Shown here piece by piece: positions 29,729 through 39,447 of a stretch of DNA of 48,621 bases. The stretch's first letter is position 1. Each line of letters starts with the position of its first letter. The position numbers and the translations under genes were made by a program. The stretch is from contig NZ_BOQB01000012.1 in the NCBI RefSeq assembly GCF_018332475.1, forward strand, positions 1 to 48,621, written 5' to 3'. The notes under the pieces are model-generated. The model was given only the letters and a program-made list of their open reading frames with translations. It was not told the origin of the DNA and ran no database searches. Source of the stretch: Bacillus sanguinis (GTDB lineage: Bacteria > Bacillota > Bacilli > Bacillales > Bacillaceae_G).

Positions 29729-30211
29729 ATGTCAATCGAGGTAGGCAGCAAGTTACAGGGTAAAGTAACAGGTATTACAAATTTTGGGGCTTTTGTGGAG
29801 CTGCCAGAAGGCTTAACGGGTCTTGTTCATATTAGTGAAGTTGCTGATAATTATGTGAAAGATATTAACGATCACTTAAAAGTGGGCGACCAAGTAGAAG
29901 TAAAAGTTATTAACGTTGAAAAAGATGGTAAGATCGGTCTATCTATTAAAAAAGCGAAAGAGCGTGAAAAAACAGAAGGAGATCGTCCACGTGGTGAATA
30001 CCAACGCGGTGGCGATCAACAACGTTCTGGACGTCCACAACGTAATCGCTCTTTCAACAGAGATAACCGTGGCGGCGGTAACGAACGAGCTCCAAAAGAA
30101 ACATTCGAGCAAAAGATGGCACGTTTCTTAAAGGATAGCGAAGATCGTTTAACTTCTTTAAAGCGTAACACAGAATCTAAACGTGGTGGCCGTGGCGCAC
30201 GTCGCGGATAA
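29729..30211 (+). CDS. yabR: S1-domain RNA-binding protein YabR
   Basis: A 160-residue protein with one S1 RNA-binding domain (about 1-75: GSKLQGKVTGITNFGAFVEL, LVHISEVADNYVKDIN, KDGKIGLSIKKA) and a long disordered tail rich in R, G, Q and N (about 80-125), ending in an R/G cluster. It resembles the S1 repeats of ribosomal protein S1 and PNPase, and is the YabR/general stress protein 13 type. The exact role is not known; RNA binding is a safe inference. AGGAGGAG precedes the ATG, and the promoter has perfect hexamers, so high expression is expected. Confidence 0.92.
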   Translation: MSIEVGSKLQGKVTGITNFGAFVELPEGLTGLVHISEVADNYVKDINDHLKVGDQVEVKVINVEKDGKIGLSIKKAKEREKTEGDRPRGEYQRGGDQQRSGRPQRNRSFNRDNRGGGNERAPKETFEQKMARFLKDSEDRLTSLKRNTESKRGGRGARRG

Positions 30212-30244
30212 TAAGAACGTTTAATTCTTAGCATATAGAGAGGT

Positions 30245-30276
30245 GCCCAGGGCGATTGCTCGGGGTGCTTTTTTAT
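30245..30276 (+). terminator. Terminator after yabR
   Basis: CCCAGGGC pairs with GCTCGGGG (one mismatch, one G-U) around GATT, then TGC and T7. Confidence 0.72.
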
Positions 30277-30315
30277 ATGTAAAAATATATTTTTTTAAAA
30301 TTTTTTCAAGATGTG

Positions 30316-30344
30316 TTGACTTTAAAATGTATCTGAGGTAAGAT
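30316..30344 (+). promoter_or_regulatory. Promoter of the tRNA-Met/tRNA-Glu unit
   Basis: TTGACT (30316-30321) and TAAGAT (30339-30344) with 17 bases between, about 28 bases before the tRNA. Confidence 0.62.
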
Positions 30345-30372
30345 ACTAATTGTCCGTTAAATAAGACGACAT

Positions 30373-30446
30373 GGCGGTGTAGCTCAGCTGGCTAGAGCGT
30401 ACGGTTCATACCCGTGAGGTCGGGGGTTCGATCCCCTCCGCCGCTA
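30373..30446 (+). tRNA. tRNA-Met (anticodon CAT)
   Basis: Cloverleaf of 74 bases. The acceptor GGCGGTG pairs with CGCCGCT (with G1-U72 and one more wobble), the anticodon loop is TTCATAC, and the T arm is GGGGG-TTCGATC-CCCTC. CCA is not encoded. The D arm (TAGCTCAGCTGGCTAGAGC) and acceptor mark it as elongator tRNA-Met. B. subtilis has the same Met-Glu pair before spoIIE. Confidence 0.96.
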
Positions 30447-30459
30447 TATTTAATTTAAC

Positions 30460-30531
30460 GGCCCGTTGGTCAAGTGGTTAAGACACCGCCCTTTCACGGC
30501 GGTAACACGGGTTCGAATCCCGTACGGGTCA
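30460..30531 (+). tRNA. tRNA-Glu (anticodon TTC)
   Basis: Cloverleaf of 72 bases. The acceptor GGCCCGT pairs with ACGGGTC, the anticodon loop is CTTTCAC and the T arm is ACGGG-TTCGAAT-CCCGT. CCA is not encoded. It lies 13 bases after tRNA-Met. Confidence 0.97.
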
Positions 30532-30535
30532 TCCT

Positions 30536-30567
30536 AAAAAGATCATGCAAATTTGCATGATCTTTTT
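30536..30567 (+). terminator. Terminator after the tRNA pair
   Basis: AAAAGATCATGCAAA pairs with TTTGCATGATCTTTT and continues into T7. It begins four bases after tRNA-Glu. Confidence 0.92.
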
Positions 30568-30678
30568 TTATTAAATAAATTAAGACATACAACACTTCTA
30601 CAAAATCACCCTATATTTTCTGAATCTTCAATTAAAATATTGAGAATAAATTACATACCGTGTATATATGTAGAGTTA

Positions 30679-30697
30679 TTTCGAATAAAAAGTCGAA
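30679..30697 (+). promoter_or_regulatory. Two Spo0A boxes upstream of spoIIE
   Basis: TTTCGAA (30679-30685) and AGTCGAA (30691-30697) each match six of seven bases of TGNCGAA and are 12 bases apart. They lie 27-45 bases before the -35 of spoIIE. A third near-match, TGTCAAA on the minus strand, overlaps the -35. Confidence 0.6.
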
Positions 30698-30723
30698 CGA
30701 TTATAAAAGTGAAAACTGTTGTT

Positions 30724-30756
30724 TTGACAAAAATCCCAATAATCATCTTTTATAAT
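30724..30756 (+). promoter_or_regulatory. Spo0A-dependent spoIIE promoter with a 21-base spacer
   Basis: TTGACA (30724-30729) and TATAAT (30751-30756) are perfect sigma-A hexamers but 21 bases apart. B. subtilis spoIIE has the same 21-bp spacing and needs Spo0A~P to fire. Confidence 0.8.
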
Positions 30757-30791
30757 GACAGTAATTAAACTATGCAGGTGGTGTTAAAAAT

Positions 30792-33263
30792 ATGCCTAAA
30801 GCAGGAAGGAATACTATGAATACAAGTGCATTGGCAATGAATGAGAGTCAGCTTGGAGCAGTAAAGTGGACGAGTAAGTTGCGAATGAAGTTTGAACAAG
30901 TTTTCTTTAGATGGGGATTTATTATTGTTGTTATTGGTTTTCTTTTGGGACGAGCATATATATTAACAAACATTTTACCGTTTGCACTGCCATTTTTTGC
31001 TGCTGTTTATGTTATGAAGCGGGATAAAATGCCGCTCGCGTTCTTGGCTCTAATGGGGGGAGCACTTTCAGTTTCGATAGATAATTTATTCTTTACCTTT
31101 GCATCTATTTTTACTTTCTTCATTTATAATATCTTCTTTAGTCGGTTTACACGTAAAACTGTCGGACTTGTGCCATTCCAAGTATTTATCTCCGCATTAA
31201 CTGCACATTTAGTTGTCGTATATTTTGCGCAACAAACTGTTACCATGTACGATTTACTCGTTAGTACGATCGAGGCAGGGCTTAGCTTCGTATTAACTAT
31301 GATATTTTTACAAAGTGTTCCGCTTTTAGTTGAACGAAAAGGTAAACAACAAGCGCTAGAGACAGAAGAAATTGTTTGTTTAATTATATTACTAGCATCT
31401 GTTTTAACAGGTACAACAGATTGGTTTGTATATGACGCTTCTATTCAACATATTTTTACTAGGTATTTAGTGCTTGTGTTTGCATTTATCGCGGGGGCTG
31501 CTACAGGATCTACAGTGGGGGTCGTCACTGGACTAATATTAAGTTTAGCCAATGTCTCCAGTTTGTCTCAACTTAGTCTGCTTGCTTTTTCCGGGTTGCT
31601 TGGTGGTTTGTTAAAAGAAGGGAAGCGTTTAGGTGTTAGTTTAGGTTTATTAATTGGGACAAGCTTGATTACGCTGTATGTAGACAAGCAAACAAACATT
31701 GTGACAACTTTAATTGAATCCGGTGTGGCGATTACTTTCTTCTTATTAACGCCGAAACTTGTTATGGATCGTATTGCTAAATTCATGCCGGGCACACAGG
31801 AACATTCGCAAGATCAACAACAGTATTTAAGAAGGATGCGTGATGTTACAGCGAATAAAATTAATCAATTTGCTAATGTATTTGCTGCTTTATCTAATAG
31901 CTTTTCTGTATATGGGTATGTGGAGGAGGAAGATAAAGAGACAGAGGCAGATTTGTTCTTAAGTACAATTACTGCAAAAACATGTCAAACATGCTTTAAA
32001 AAGGACCAATGCTGGGTAGTTAATTTCGACAAAACGTATGATTATATGAAACAAATAATGAGCGAAACGGAAGAGGGGACGTTGCAGCATAATCGGAAGT
32101 TAGTCCGTGAATGGGACAAGCATTGTGTGAGAGGGAAGAAAGTGACGGATTTAGTAGCAGGTGAATTAGATCATTTCTATGAGGGGCAAAAATTGCGAAA
32201 ACAAATGAAAGAAAACCGTAGAATAGTAGCGGAGCAACTATTAGGTGTATCAAAAGTTATGGAGGATTTTGCTAAGGAGATACAAAGGGAAAGAGAAAAT
32301 CATCAAGTACAGGAAGAACAGATTCTGCAAGCGTTTCGTGATTTTGGTGTAGAAGTAGAGCATGTTGATATATATTGTTTAGATAGAGGAAGTATTGATA
32401 TTGAAATGCTGATTCCAGTTGCATCTAATGAACATGGAGAATGTGAAAAGTTAGTTGCGCCGATGCTTTCTGATATTCTAAAGGAAAATATAGTTGTTAA
32501 ACATGAAGAAAAATCTTCTTATCCAAACGGACACAGTTTAATATCATTTGGTTCAGCAAAAACGTATTCTCTTGATACGGGCTTGGCTACAGCTGCAAAA
32601 GGCGGTGGGTTTGTTTCGGGTGATTCCTATGCGATGATGGATTTAAGTGTCGGTAAATATGCCCTTGCAATTAGTGATGGTATGGGAAATGGGCAAAGGG
32701 CTCATATGGAGAGTAAAGAAACGGTAAAATTATTACAAAAAATACTTCAATCAGGCATCGATGAAGAAATAGCGATTAAATCTATCAATTCTATTCTTTC
32801 TTTAAGAACAACAGAAGAGATGTTTACGACGTTAGATTTAGCTATGGTAGATTTGCGGGATGCGAGTGCGAAATTTTTAAAGATTGGATCGACGCCAAGT
32901 TTCGTTAAACGCGCAAATAATATTTTGAAAATTGAGGCAAGTAATTTGCCGATGGGGATTATTGAGGATGTTGAAGTTGATGTAGTGGGTGAACAATTAA
33001 AAACGGGCGATATTCTTATTATGATGAGCGATGGGATTTTTGAGGGAGCGCAACATGTGGAGAATCATGAACTATGGATGAAACGAAAAATTAAAGAATT
33101 ACAAACCGAAGATCCACAAGAAATTGCTGATATCATTATGGAAGAGGTGATTCGCTCGAGTGATGGTTATATAAATGACGATATGACTATTGTTGTAGCG
33201 AAAGTGAAGAAAAATATGCCGAAGTGGGCTACGATTCCAATTGTAGGAATGCAGGCGCAATAA
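30792..33263 (+). CDS. spoIIE: Stage II sporulation protein E, PP2C phosphatase
   Basis: Membrane serine phosphatase at the polar septum that dephosphorylates SpoIIAA and so activates sigma-F in the forespore; it also binds FtsZ. The 823-residue protein (827 in B. subtilis) has a cytoplasmic start, about ten membrane segments (roughly 45-325), a central FtsZ-interaction and regulatory region (about 330-590) with a short cysteine cluster (CQTCFKKDQC), and a PP2C domain (about 595-815) with ISDGMGNGQRAH and MMSDGIFEG carrying metal-binding aspartates. It is monocistronic, with a Spo0A-type promoter. In B. subtilis yabS and yabT follow; both are missing here. Confidence 0.97.
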   Translation: MPKAGRNTMNTSALAMNESQLGAVKWTSKLRMKFEQVFFRWGFIIVVIGFLLGRAYILTNILPFALPFFAAVYVMKRDKMPLAFLALMGGALSVSIDNLFFTFASIFTFFIYNIFFSRFTRKTVGLVPFQVFISALTAHLVVVYFAQQTVTMYDLLVSTIEAGLSFVLTMIFLQSVPLLVERKGKQQALETEEIVCLIILLASVLTGTTDWFVYDASIQHIFTRYLVLVFAFIAGAATGSTVGVVTGLILSLANVSSLSQLSLLAFSGLLGGLLKEGKRLGVSLGLLIGTSLITLYVDKQTNIVTTLIESGVAITFFLLTPKLVMDRIAKFMPGTQEHSQDQQQYLRRMRDVTANKINQFANVFAALSNSFSVYGYVEEEDKETEADLFLSTITAKTCQTCFKKDQCWVVNFDKTYDYMKQIMSETEEGTLQHNRKLVREWDKHCVRGKKVTDLVAGELDHFYEGQKLRKQMKENRRIVAEQLLGVSKVMEDFAKEIQRERENHQVQEEQILQAFRDFGVEVEHVDIYCLDRGSIDIEMLIPVASNEHGECEKLVAPMLSDILKENIVVKHEEKSSYPNGHSLISFGSAKTYSLDTGLATAAKGGGFVSGDSYAMMDLSVGKYALAISDGMGNGQRAHMESKETVKLLQKILQSGIDEEIAIKSINSILSLRTTEEMFTTLDLAMVDLRDASAKFLKIGSTPSFVKRANNILKIEASNLPMGIIEDVEVDVVGEQLKTGDILIMMSDGIFEGAQHVENHELWMKRKIKELQTEDPQEIADIIMEEVIRSSDGYINDDMTIVVAKVKKNMPKWATIPIVGMQAQ

Positions 33264-33287
33264 ACTTTAAGTTTGATGTTTCTTTCT

Positions 33288-33317
33288 AAAAACCTAGGTG
33301 TATGCCTAGGTTTTTTT
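33288..33317 (+). terminator. Terminator after spoIIE
   Basis: AAAAACCTAGG pairs with CCTAGGTTTTT around TGTATG, followed by further T. Confidence 0.92.
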
Positions 33318-33482
33318 GCTTTAAAAGGGAATGTTATTATTTTTGTGAATATGTACGGATGATGTAAGATAAAAATGTGATTTTTGTATATCTTTTTTTT
33401 GCACAATGTTTGTAAAAGTTGTACCATTATAAACAAGGTAACTAACGTTGCTGTTCTTGTTTAATGAAAGGTGATTACGAAG

Positions 33483-34913
33483 TTGAAAGATACATTTGTT
33501 GAAAAGGTAGATGACTTTGTAAAGCAGCATGATGTATTAAAGGAACATTCAACAATTGTTGTAGGGGTTTCTGGTGGTCCTGACTCTTTGGCTCTTCTAT
33601 ATTATTTGTTAGAAAAAAGAGCAGCAAAACAGTTTGAAATTGTAGTGGCACATGTGGATCATATGTTTAGAGGTGATGAATCTCATGAGGACCTACAGTT
33701 TGTGCAGGACCTTTGTAAGGGACTGGGAGTTATTTGCGAAACGATAAGGATTAATGTGTCGCAATATCAACAGCAATACGGGATGAATGCACAAGTTGCT
33801 GCTAGAGAATGCAGATATGCATTTTTGGAAAGAATAATGAAGAAATATGATGCGAGATATGTAGCTCTTGGACATCATGGTGATGACCAAGTAGAAACGA
33901 TTTTAATGCGCCTTGTGCGAGGGAGTACTCCGAAAGGATATGCAGGCATTGCAGTGAAGCGTCCTTTTCATAATGGATATTTAATTAGGCCGTTACTTGG
34001 AGTAACGAAGGAAGAAATTGTTGATTACTGTAATGCGCTAAAAATAATTCCTCGTATAGATCCAAGTAATAAAAAGGAAGTATATACAAGGAATCGATTA
34101 CGTAAATATGTCCTTCCGCATTTGAAAGAAGAAAATTCACAAGTGCATGAGAAATTCCAAAAATTTAGCATGCAGTTGCAAGAGGATGAGGCGTATTTGC
34201 AGGAATTAGCTTTTGAGAAAATGAATAAAGTAATTACAAAAAAAAGTGATAAACAAATTAGCATATCAATTCCTGCCTTTGAATCCATGTCTATGCCTTT
34301 ACAAAGAAGAGGGATTCAACTAATATTAAACTATCTTTATGAATATAAGATTCCATCTTCTCTTTCCTCTATACATATTGACAAAGTGATTGAATTTTTT
34401 AAACGGACACAACCTTCGGGTTCACTTGATTTCCCAGGTGATTTAAAAATTGTCCGCACATACGAGGAGTGTAGCTTTGGATTTAAACAAGAAATTGTTT
34501 CTCCTTTTTTGCAAGATTTATCAGTACCCGGGGCAATTACGCTATCGAACGGGGATAAGCTTGTAACAGAGGTGAGCGAAGATATACCAAGTAACATGAA
34601 TGAAACAGTATTTGTTGCTAAGTATAATGATATATCATATCCACTTCGTATTCGGTCTAGAGAAAATGGAGATCGCATGTCAATACAAGGTATGAATGGC
34701 ACCAAAAAGATAAAAGCTATTTTTATCGAGGCAAAAGTACCAAGAGAAAAAAGAGAAGAATGGCCGGTCGTTTGTGATGCAAGTGGGAATATTATTTGGA
34801 TACCCTTGTTGAAGCGATCTGCATTTGCTATCTCGAAAGAGACGGCAAAGAAGGATAAATATATGATTATTCACTACAAAAGCAAGGAGTCTTCCGGGAG
34901 GATAATGAAATGA
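33483..34913 (+). CDS. tilS: tRNA(Ile)-lysidine synthase
   Basis: Modifies C34 of the CAT-anticodon tRNA-Ile to lysidine, so that it reads AUA as isoleucine; essential. TTG 33483, eight bases after GAAAGGTGA, gives 476 residues; the GTG at 33471 is inside that binding site. The N-type ATP pyrophosphatase motif SGGPDS is at 30-35, with AHVDHMFRG and [11 protein letters not shown] following. The C-terminal TilS domains are about 370-470. It overlaps hpt by four bases; TilS and Hpt are known to act together on ftsH expression in B. subtilis, which agrees with the order tilS-hpt-ftsH. Confidence 0.96.
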   Translation: MKDTFVEKVDDFVKQHDVLKEHSTIVVGVSGGPDSLALLYYLLEKRAAKQFEIVVAHVDHMFRGDESHEDLQFVQDLCKGLGVICETIRINVSQYQQQYGMNAQVAARECRYAFLERIMKKYDARYVALGHHGDDQVETILMRLVRGSTPKGYAGIAVKRPFHNGYLIRPLLGVTKEEIVDYCNALKIIPRIDPSNKKEVYTRNRLRKYVLPHLKEENSQVHEKFQKFSMQLQEDEAYLQELAFEKMNKVITKKSDKQISISIPAFESMSMPLQRRGIQLILNYLYEYKIPSSLSSIHIDKVIEFFKRTQPSGSLDFPGDLKIVRTYEECSFGFKQEIVSPFLQDLSVPGAITLSNGDKLVTEVSEDIPSNMNETVFVAKYNDISYPLRIRSRENGDRMSIQGMNGTKKIKAIFIEAKVPREKREEWPVVCDASGNIIWIPLLKRSAFAISKETAKKDKYMIIHYKSKESSGRIMK

Positions 34914-35452
34914 TGAATCAAGATATCGAAAAAGTATTAATTTCTGAAGAACAAATACAAGAAAAGGTGCTCGAATTAGGTGCAATTATTGCAGAGGATT
35001 ATAAAAATACAGTACCTCTTGCAATCGGTGTATTAAAGGGTGCAATGCCATTCATGGCAGATTTATTAAAGAGAACAGATACATATCTTGAAATGGACTT
35101 TATGGCTGTATCTAGTTACGGTCACTCTACTGTTTCAACAGGCGAAGTGAAAATTTTAAAAGACCTTGATACTTCTGTAGAAGGTCGCGATATTTTAATC
35201 GTTGAAGATATTATTGATAGTGGTCTTACGCTAAGCTACTTAGTAGACCTATTTAAATATCGTAAAGCGAAATCTGTAAAAATTGTTACGTTATTAGATA
35301 AGCCAACAGGTCGTAAAGTAGATTTGAAAGCGGATTATGTTGGATTTACTGTACCGCATGAATTTGTTGTAGGGTATGGATTAGATTATAAAGAGCAGTA
35401 CCGTAATCTTCCTTATGTAGGAGTATTAAAACCAAGCGTTTACTCAAATTAA
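34910..35452 (+). CDS. hpt: Hypoxanthine phosphoribosyltransferase
   Basis: Salvages hypoxanthine and guanine to IMP and GMP using PRPP. The 180-residue protein shows [23 protein letters not shown] (flexible loop), the PRPP motif [14 protein letters not shown] and the base-binding [17 protein letters not shown]. Two adjacent ATG codons open it; the first makes the ATGA overlap with tilS. The coding sequence ends 85 bases before ftsH. Confidence 0.96.
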   Translation: MMNQDIEKVLISEEQIQEKVLELGAIIAEDYKNTVPLAIGVLKGAMPFMADLLKRTDTYLEMDFMAVSSYGHSTVSTGEVKILKDLDTSVEGRDILIVEDIIDSGLTLSYLVDLFKYRKAKSVKIVTLLDKPTGRKVDLKADYVGFTVPHEFVVGYGLDYKEQYRNLPYVGVLKPSVYSN

Positions 35453-35537
35453 TTAAATACAGGCGTCACAATTGTATAGGAAAGTTTTTCTATGTTACGA
35501 TTTACTATAGTGTTTATGCCGTGAGAGGAGGTTAGGA

Positions 35538-37439
35538 ATGAATCGTATCTTCCGTAATACCATCTTTTATTTACTGATATTCCTAGTAGTAATTGGAATC
35601 GTGAGCTATTTTAATGGTTCGACACAAAAAACGACATCAGTTAGCTACGATAAATTCATTACTAAACTAGAAAAAGGTGAAGTGCGTAATGTGCAACTTC
35701 AACCGAAAAATGGTGTATTTGAGGTAAAAGGACAATTTAACAACTCTAGCCAAGGAGAACAATTTGTTACTTATGCACCAAATACTGAGGAATTACAAAA
35801 GAAAATTAATGACAAAGCGCAAGGTGCTGAAGTTAAGTATCAACCAGCAGAAGAAACAAGTGCTTGGGTAACATTCTTCACTTCTATCATTCCGTTTGTT
35901 ATTATCTTCATTTTATTCTTCTTCTTATTAAACCAAGCTCAAGGCGGCGGTAGCCGTGTTATGAACTTCGGGAAAAGTAAGGCGAAGTTATATAATGACG
36001 AAAAGAAAAAAGTTCGTTTTAGAGATGTTGCTGGAGCGGATGAAGAGAAACAAGAGCTTGTTGAGGTAGTTGAATTCTTGAAAGACCCTCGTAAGTTCGC
36101 TGAAGTTGGTGCCCGTATTCCGAAGGGTGTTCTATTAGTAGGACCTCCAGGTACAGGTAAAACTTTATTAGCACGTGCTGTTGCAGGTGAGGCGGGCGTT
36201 CCGTTCTTCTCTATCAGTGGTTCTGACTTCGTAGAGATGTTTGTCGGTGTCGGTGCATCACGTGTACGTGATTTATTCGAAAATGCAAAGAAAAATGCTC
36301 CTTGTATCATTTTCATTGATGAAATTGATGCGGTAGGTCGTCAACGTGGCGCAGGTCTTGGTGGTGGCCATGATGAGCGTGAGCAAACGTTGAACCAATT
36401 ACTTGTTGAAATGGATGGATTCGGTGCAAACGAAGGTATTATTATCATCGCTGCGACAAACCGTCCTGATATTCTTGATCCAGCATTATTACGTCCAGGT
36501 CGTTTTGACCGTCAGATTACAGTAGATCGTCCAGATGTAAATGGTCGTGAAGCTGTACTGAAAGTACATGCTCGTAATAAACCGCTTGATGAGAATATCA
36601 ACTTAAGAGCAATCGCAACTCGTACACCAGGATTCTCTGGTGCCGATCTTGAAAACTTATTAAACGAAGCCGCTTTAGTGGCTGCGCGTCAAGATAAGAA
36701 GAAAATTGATATGAGTGACATTGATGAAGCGACGGATCGCGTTATTGCAGGTCCTGCTAAGAAAAGTCGTGTTATCTCTGAAAAAGAACGTAATATCGTT
36801 GCTTTCCATGAAGCGGGCCACACTGTAATTGGTGTTGTTCTTGATGAAGCTGATGTCGTTCATAAAGTAACAATTGTCCCTCGTGGTCAAGCTGGTGGAT
36901 ATGCAGTAATGCTTCCGAAAGAAGATCGTTACTTCATGACAAAACCAGAGTTACTGGATAAAATCACTGGTTTACTTGGTGGGCGAGTGGCTGAGGAGAT
37001 TGTATTTGGTGAAGTGAGTACAGGTGCTCACAACGACTTCCAACGTGCGACTGGCATTGCAAGACGTATGGTTACGGAATTCGGTATGAGTGATAAGCTT
37101 GGACCGATGCAATTTGGTAGTTCACAAGGTGGTCAAGTGTTCTTAGGAAGAGACTTCCATTCAGAACAAAACTACAGTGATGCAATTGCACATGAAATCG
37201 ATGTGGAAATGCAAACGATTATGAAAGATTGTTATGCTCGTGCGAAAGAAATTCTTACTGAAAATCGTGATAAACTAGATCTTATTGCGAAAACGCTACT
37301 TGAAGTGGAAACGTTAGATGCAGAGCAAATCAATCATTTATGTGATTACGGCAGATTGCCAGAACGTCCAACGTCTTCAGCTGATGTGAAAGTAAACATC
37401 AACATGAAGAAGGACGATGAAGAATCAGAAGAGAAGTAA
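35538..37439 (+). CDS. ftsH: ATP-dependent zinc metalloprotease FtsH
   Basis: Membrane AAA+ protease that degrades misfolded membrane proteins and regulators (SpoVM, Spo0E in B. subtilis). The 633-residue protein has two membrane segments (about 6-25 and 108-132) bracketing an extracellular domain. Walker A is GPPGTGKT (202-209), Walker [11 protein letters not shown], the second region of homology [19 protein letters not shown], and the zinc site HEAGH (424-428). The acidic C-terminal tail ([10 protein letters not shown]) is variable. GAGAGGAGG precedes the ATG. A terminator follows directly. Confidence 0.98.
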   Translation: MNRIFRNTIFYLLIFLVVIGIVSYFNGSTQKTTSVSYDKFITKLEKGEVRNVQLQPKNGVFEVKGQFNNSSQGEQFVTYAPNTEELQKKINDKAQGAEVKYQPAEETSAWVTFFTSIIPFVIIFILFFFLLNQAQGGGSRVMNFGKSKAKLYNDEKKKVRFRDVAGADEEKQELVEVVEFLKDPRKFAEVGARIPKGVLLVGPPGTGKTLLARAVAGEAGVPFFSISGSDFVEMFVGVGASRVRDLFENAKKNAPCIIFIDEIDAVGRQRGAGLGGGHDEREQTLNQLLVEMDGFGANEGIIIIAATNRPDILDPALLRPGRFDRQITVDRPDVNGREAVLKVHARNKPLDENINLRAIATRTPGFSGADLENLLNEAALVAARQDKKKIDMSDIDEATDRVIAGPAKKSRVISEKERNIVAFHEAGHTVIGVVLDEADVVHKVTIVPRGQAGGYAVMLPKEDRYFMTKPELLDKITGLLGGRVAEEIVFGEVSTGAHNDFQRATGIARRMVTEFGMSDKLGPMQFGSSQGGQVFLGRDFHSEQNYSDAIAHEIDVEMQTIMKDCYARAKEILTENRDKLDLIAKTLLEVETLDAEQINHLCDYGRLPERPTSSADVKVNINMKKDDEESEEK

Positions 37440-37445
37440 GAGATG

Positions 37446-37474
37446 AAGGAGTGACGATGGTCACTCCTTTTTTT
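37446..37474 (+). terminator. Terminator after ftsH
   Basis: AAGGAGTGAC pairs with GTCACTCCTT around GATG, followed by T7. Confidence 0.94.
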
Positions 37475-37574
37475 ATTTGTGGAACGAAATGAAGTGGAAA
37501 AGAATTTAAATAAATCGGGTATTAAAAATTGAAATAGGGCGTAATCTTTTTGTAAAATGATGAGGATAGAAAAG

Positions 37575-37602
37575 CTGATTATATAAGTATGTGTGATATG
37601 AT
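37575..37602 (+). promoter_or_regulatory. Candidate promoter of coaX-hslO
   Basis: TATGAT (37597-37602) with an extended TGA and a weak -35 CTGATT (37575-37580) at 16 bases. The rest of 37475-37663 is AT-rich without other features. Confidence 0.4.
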
Positions 37603-37663
37603 GTTTTTATAAGTTTTATACATACTACACAAATATAGATTAAATAAGATAAGTGGTGAGAAT

Positions 37664-38452
37664 ATGATTTTTGTATTGGATGTAGGGAACACAAATGCTG
37701 TACTAGGCGTGTTTGAAGAGGGGGAACTTCGTCAACATTGGCGCATGGAAACAGATCGTCATAAGACAGAAGATGAATATGGAATGCTTGTAAAGCAGTT
37801 GCTTGAGCATGAAGGTCTTTCGTTTGAAGATGTAAAAGGTATTATCGTGTCTTCAGTCGTACCACCAATTATGTTTGCTTTAGAGCGCATGTGTGAAAAG
37901 TATTTTAAAATTAAACCGCTTGTAGTAGGTCCTGGAATAAAAACAGGGCTAAATATTAAATATGAAAATCCACGTGAAGTAGGCGCGGACCGAATTGTAA
38001 ATGCAGTAGCAGGAATCCATTTATATGGAAGTCCGCTTATTATTGTCGATTTCGGTACGGCTACTACATATTGTTATATTAACGAAGAAAAGCATTATAT
38101 GGGTGGGGTTATTACGCCGGGAATTATGATTTCAGCAGAAGCTTTATATAGTAGAGCGGCAAAACTTCCTCGTATTGAAATTACAAAACCAAGCAGTGTC
38201 GTTGGAAAGAATACAGTAAGTGCGATGCAATCTGGTATTCTTTATGGATATGTTGGACAAGTGGAAGGTATTGTTAAGCGTATGAAAGAGGAAGCTAAAC
38301 AAGAACCGAAAGTTATTGCAACAGGTGGATTGGCGAAATTAATTTCAGAAGAATCGAATGTAATTGATGTTGTAGATCCATTCTTAACATTAAAAGGTTT
38401 GTATATGTTATACGAGCGTAATGCAAATTTACAGCATGAGAAAGGTGAATAA
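37664..38452 (+). CDS. coaX: Type III pantothenate kinase
   Basis: First step of coenzyme A synthesis; this type is not inhibited by CoA and does not use the P-loop fold of CoaA. The 262-residue ASKHA-fold protein starts [17 protein letters not shown] (phosphate-binding aspartate D6), with [21 protein letters not shown] and GGVITPGI as further signatures. GTGGTGAG precedes the ATG. It is six bases from hslO. Confidence 0.97.
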
Positions 38453-38458
38453 ATAAGT

Positions 38459-39334
38459 ATGAAAGATTATTTAGTAAAAGCGTTAGCGTTTGATGGAGAA
38501 GTGCGTGCATATAGTGTACGTACTACAAATACAGTAAGTGAGGCGCAAAGACGTCATGATACATGGAGAACAGCTTCAGCGGCACTTGGTCGTTCTTTAA
38601 CTGCAGGTACAATGATGGGTGCAATGTTAAAAGGCGACCAAAAGCTGACGATTAAGGTAGAAGGTAATGGCCCGATTGGTCCTATCTTAGTAGATGCTCA
38701 TGCAAATGGGGATGTGCGTGGTTATGTAACAAATCCACATGTTGACTTTGAAGGAACGGAACAAGGGAAATTACGTGTATATCAAGCGGTAGGTACAGAA
38801 GGTTTTGTAACAGTAATTAAAGATATTGGTATGCGTGAGCCATTTATCGGTCAATCCCCAATCGTTTCCGGAGAATTAGGGGAAGACTTTACGTATTATT
38901 TCGCAGTCTCTGAACAGACGCCTTCTTCTGTAGGTGTTGGTGTTCTTGTAAATGGAGATGACAGTATATTAGCTGCAGGTGGATTTATTCTTCAAATTAT
39001 GCCAGGTGCACAGGAAGAAACAATTTCATTTATTGAAGATCGTTTGCAGAAGATTCCTCCTGTATCAACGTTGATCGAACAAGGGCTTTCTCCAGAAGAG
39101 TTACTGTATGCAGTTCTTGGAGAAGATAAAGTAAAAGTATTAGAAACGATGGATGTTCAATTTAATTGCACATGTTCACGCGAACGTATTGAAAGTGTGT
39201 TAATTAGTTTAGGTAAAACGGAGTTAGAGCAAGTTCGTGAAGAAGAAGAAGAAACAGAAGTTCATTGTCATTTCTGTAATGAGCGATACAAGTTCTCTAA
39301 AGAAGATATTACAAATTTAATTGAGAATTTGTAA
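38459..39334 (+). CDS. hslO: Redox-regulated chaperone Hsp33
   Basis: Zinc-bound and inactive in reducing conditions; oxidation of its cysteines releases zinc and turns it into a holdase chaperone. The 291-residue protein has the N-terminal substrate-binding core and the C-terminal redox switch CTC (C237, C239) and CHFC (C270, C273). It lies directly behind coaX, and the peptidyl-prolyl isomerase-like gene yacD that separates it from cysK in B. subtilis is absent. Confidence 0.97.
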   Translation: MKDYLVKALAFDGEVRAYSVRTTNTVSEAQRRHDTWRTASAALGRSLTAGTMMGAMLKGDQKLTIKVEGNGPIGPILVDAHANGDVRGYVTNPHVDFEGTEQGKLRVYQAVGTEGFVTVIKDIGMREPFIGQSPIVSGELGEDFTYYFAVSEQTPSSVGVGVLVNGDDSILAAGGFILQIMPGAQEETISFIEDRLQKIPPVSTLIEQGLSPEELLYAVLGEDKVKVLETMDVQFNCTCSRERIESVLISLGKTELEQVREEEEETEVHCHFCNERYKFSKEDITNLIENL

Positions 39335-39368
39335 TAAGGAAATTAAGGGGATTCCCCCTCTAAATAGA

Positions 39369-39397
39369 TTGACAAACAGGGAATTTTCTGACAAAAT
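39369..39397 (+). promoter_or_regulatory. Candidate cysK promoter
   Basis: A perfect TTGACA (39369-39374) with CAAAAT (39392-39397; four of six) 17 bases later. A GGGG/CCCC hairpin without a T run (39346-39358) lies just upstream. Confidence 0.5.
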
Positions 39398-39447
39398 CTA
39401 AATATAGATAAAACCAATAAAAATACTCGGTGTTAGGAGTGACAGGA

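Noticed and set aside
30553-30768. 71-codon open frame between the tRNAs and spoIIE
   Set aside because: It begins inside the tRNA terminator, lacks a ribosome binding site and runs through the spoIIE promoter.
39346-39358. Terminator after hslO (GGGG-ATT-CCCC)
   Set aside because: The loop is only about three bases and no T run follows.
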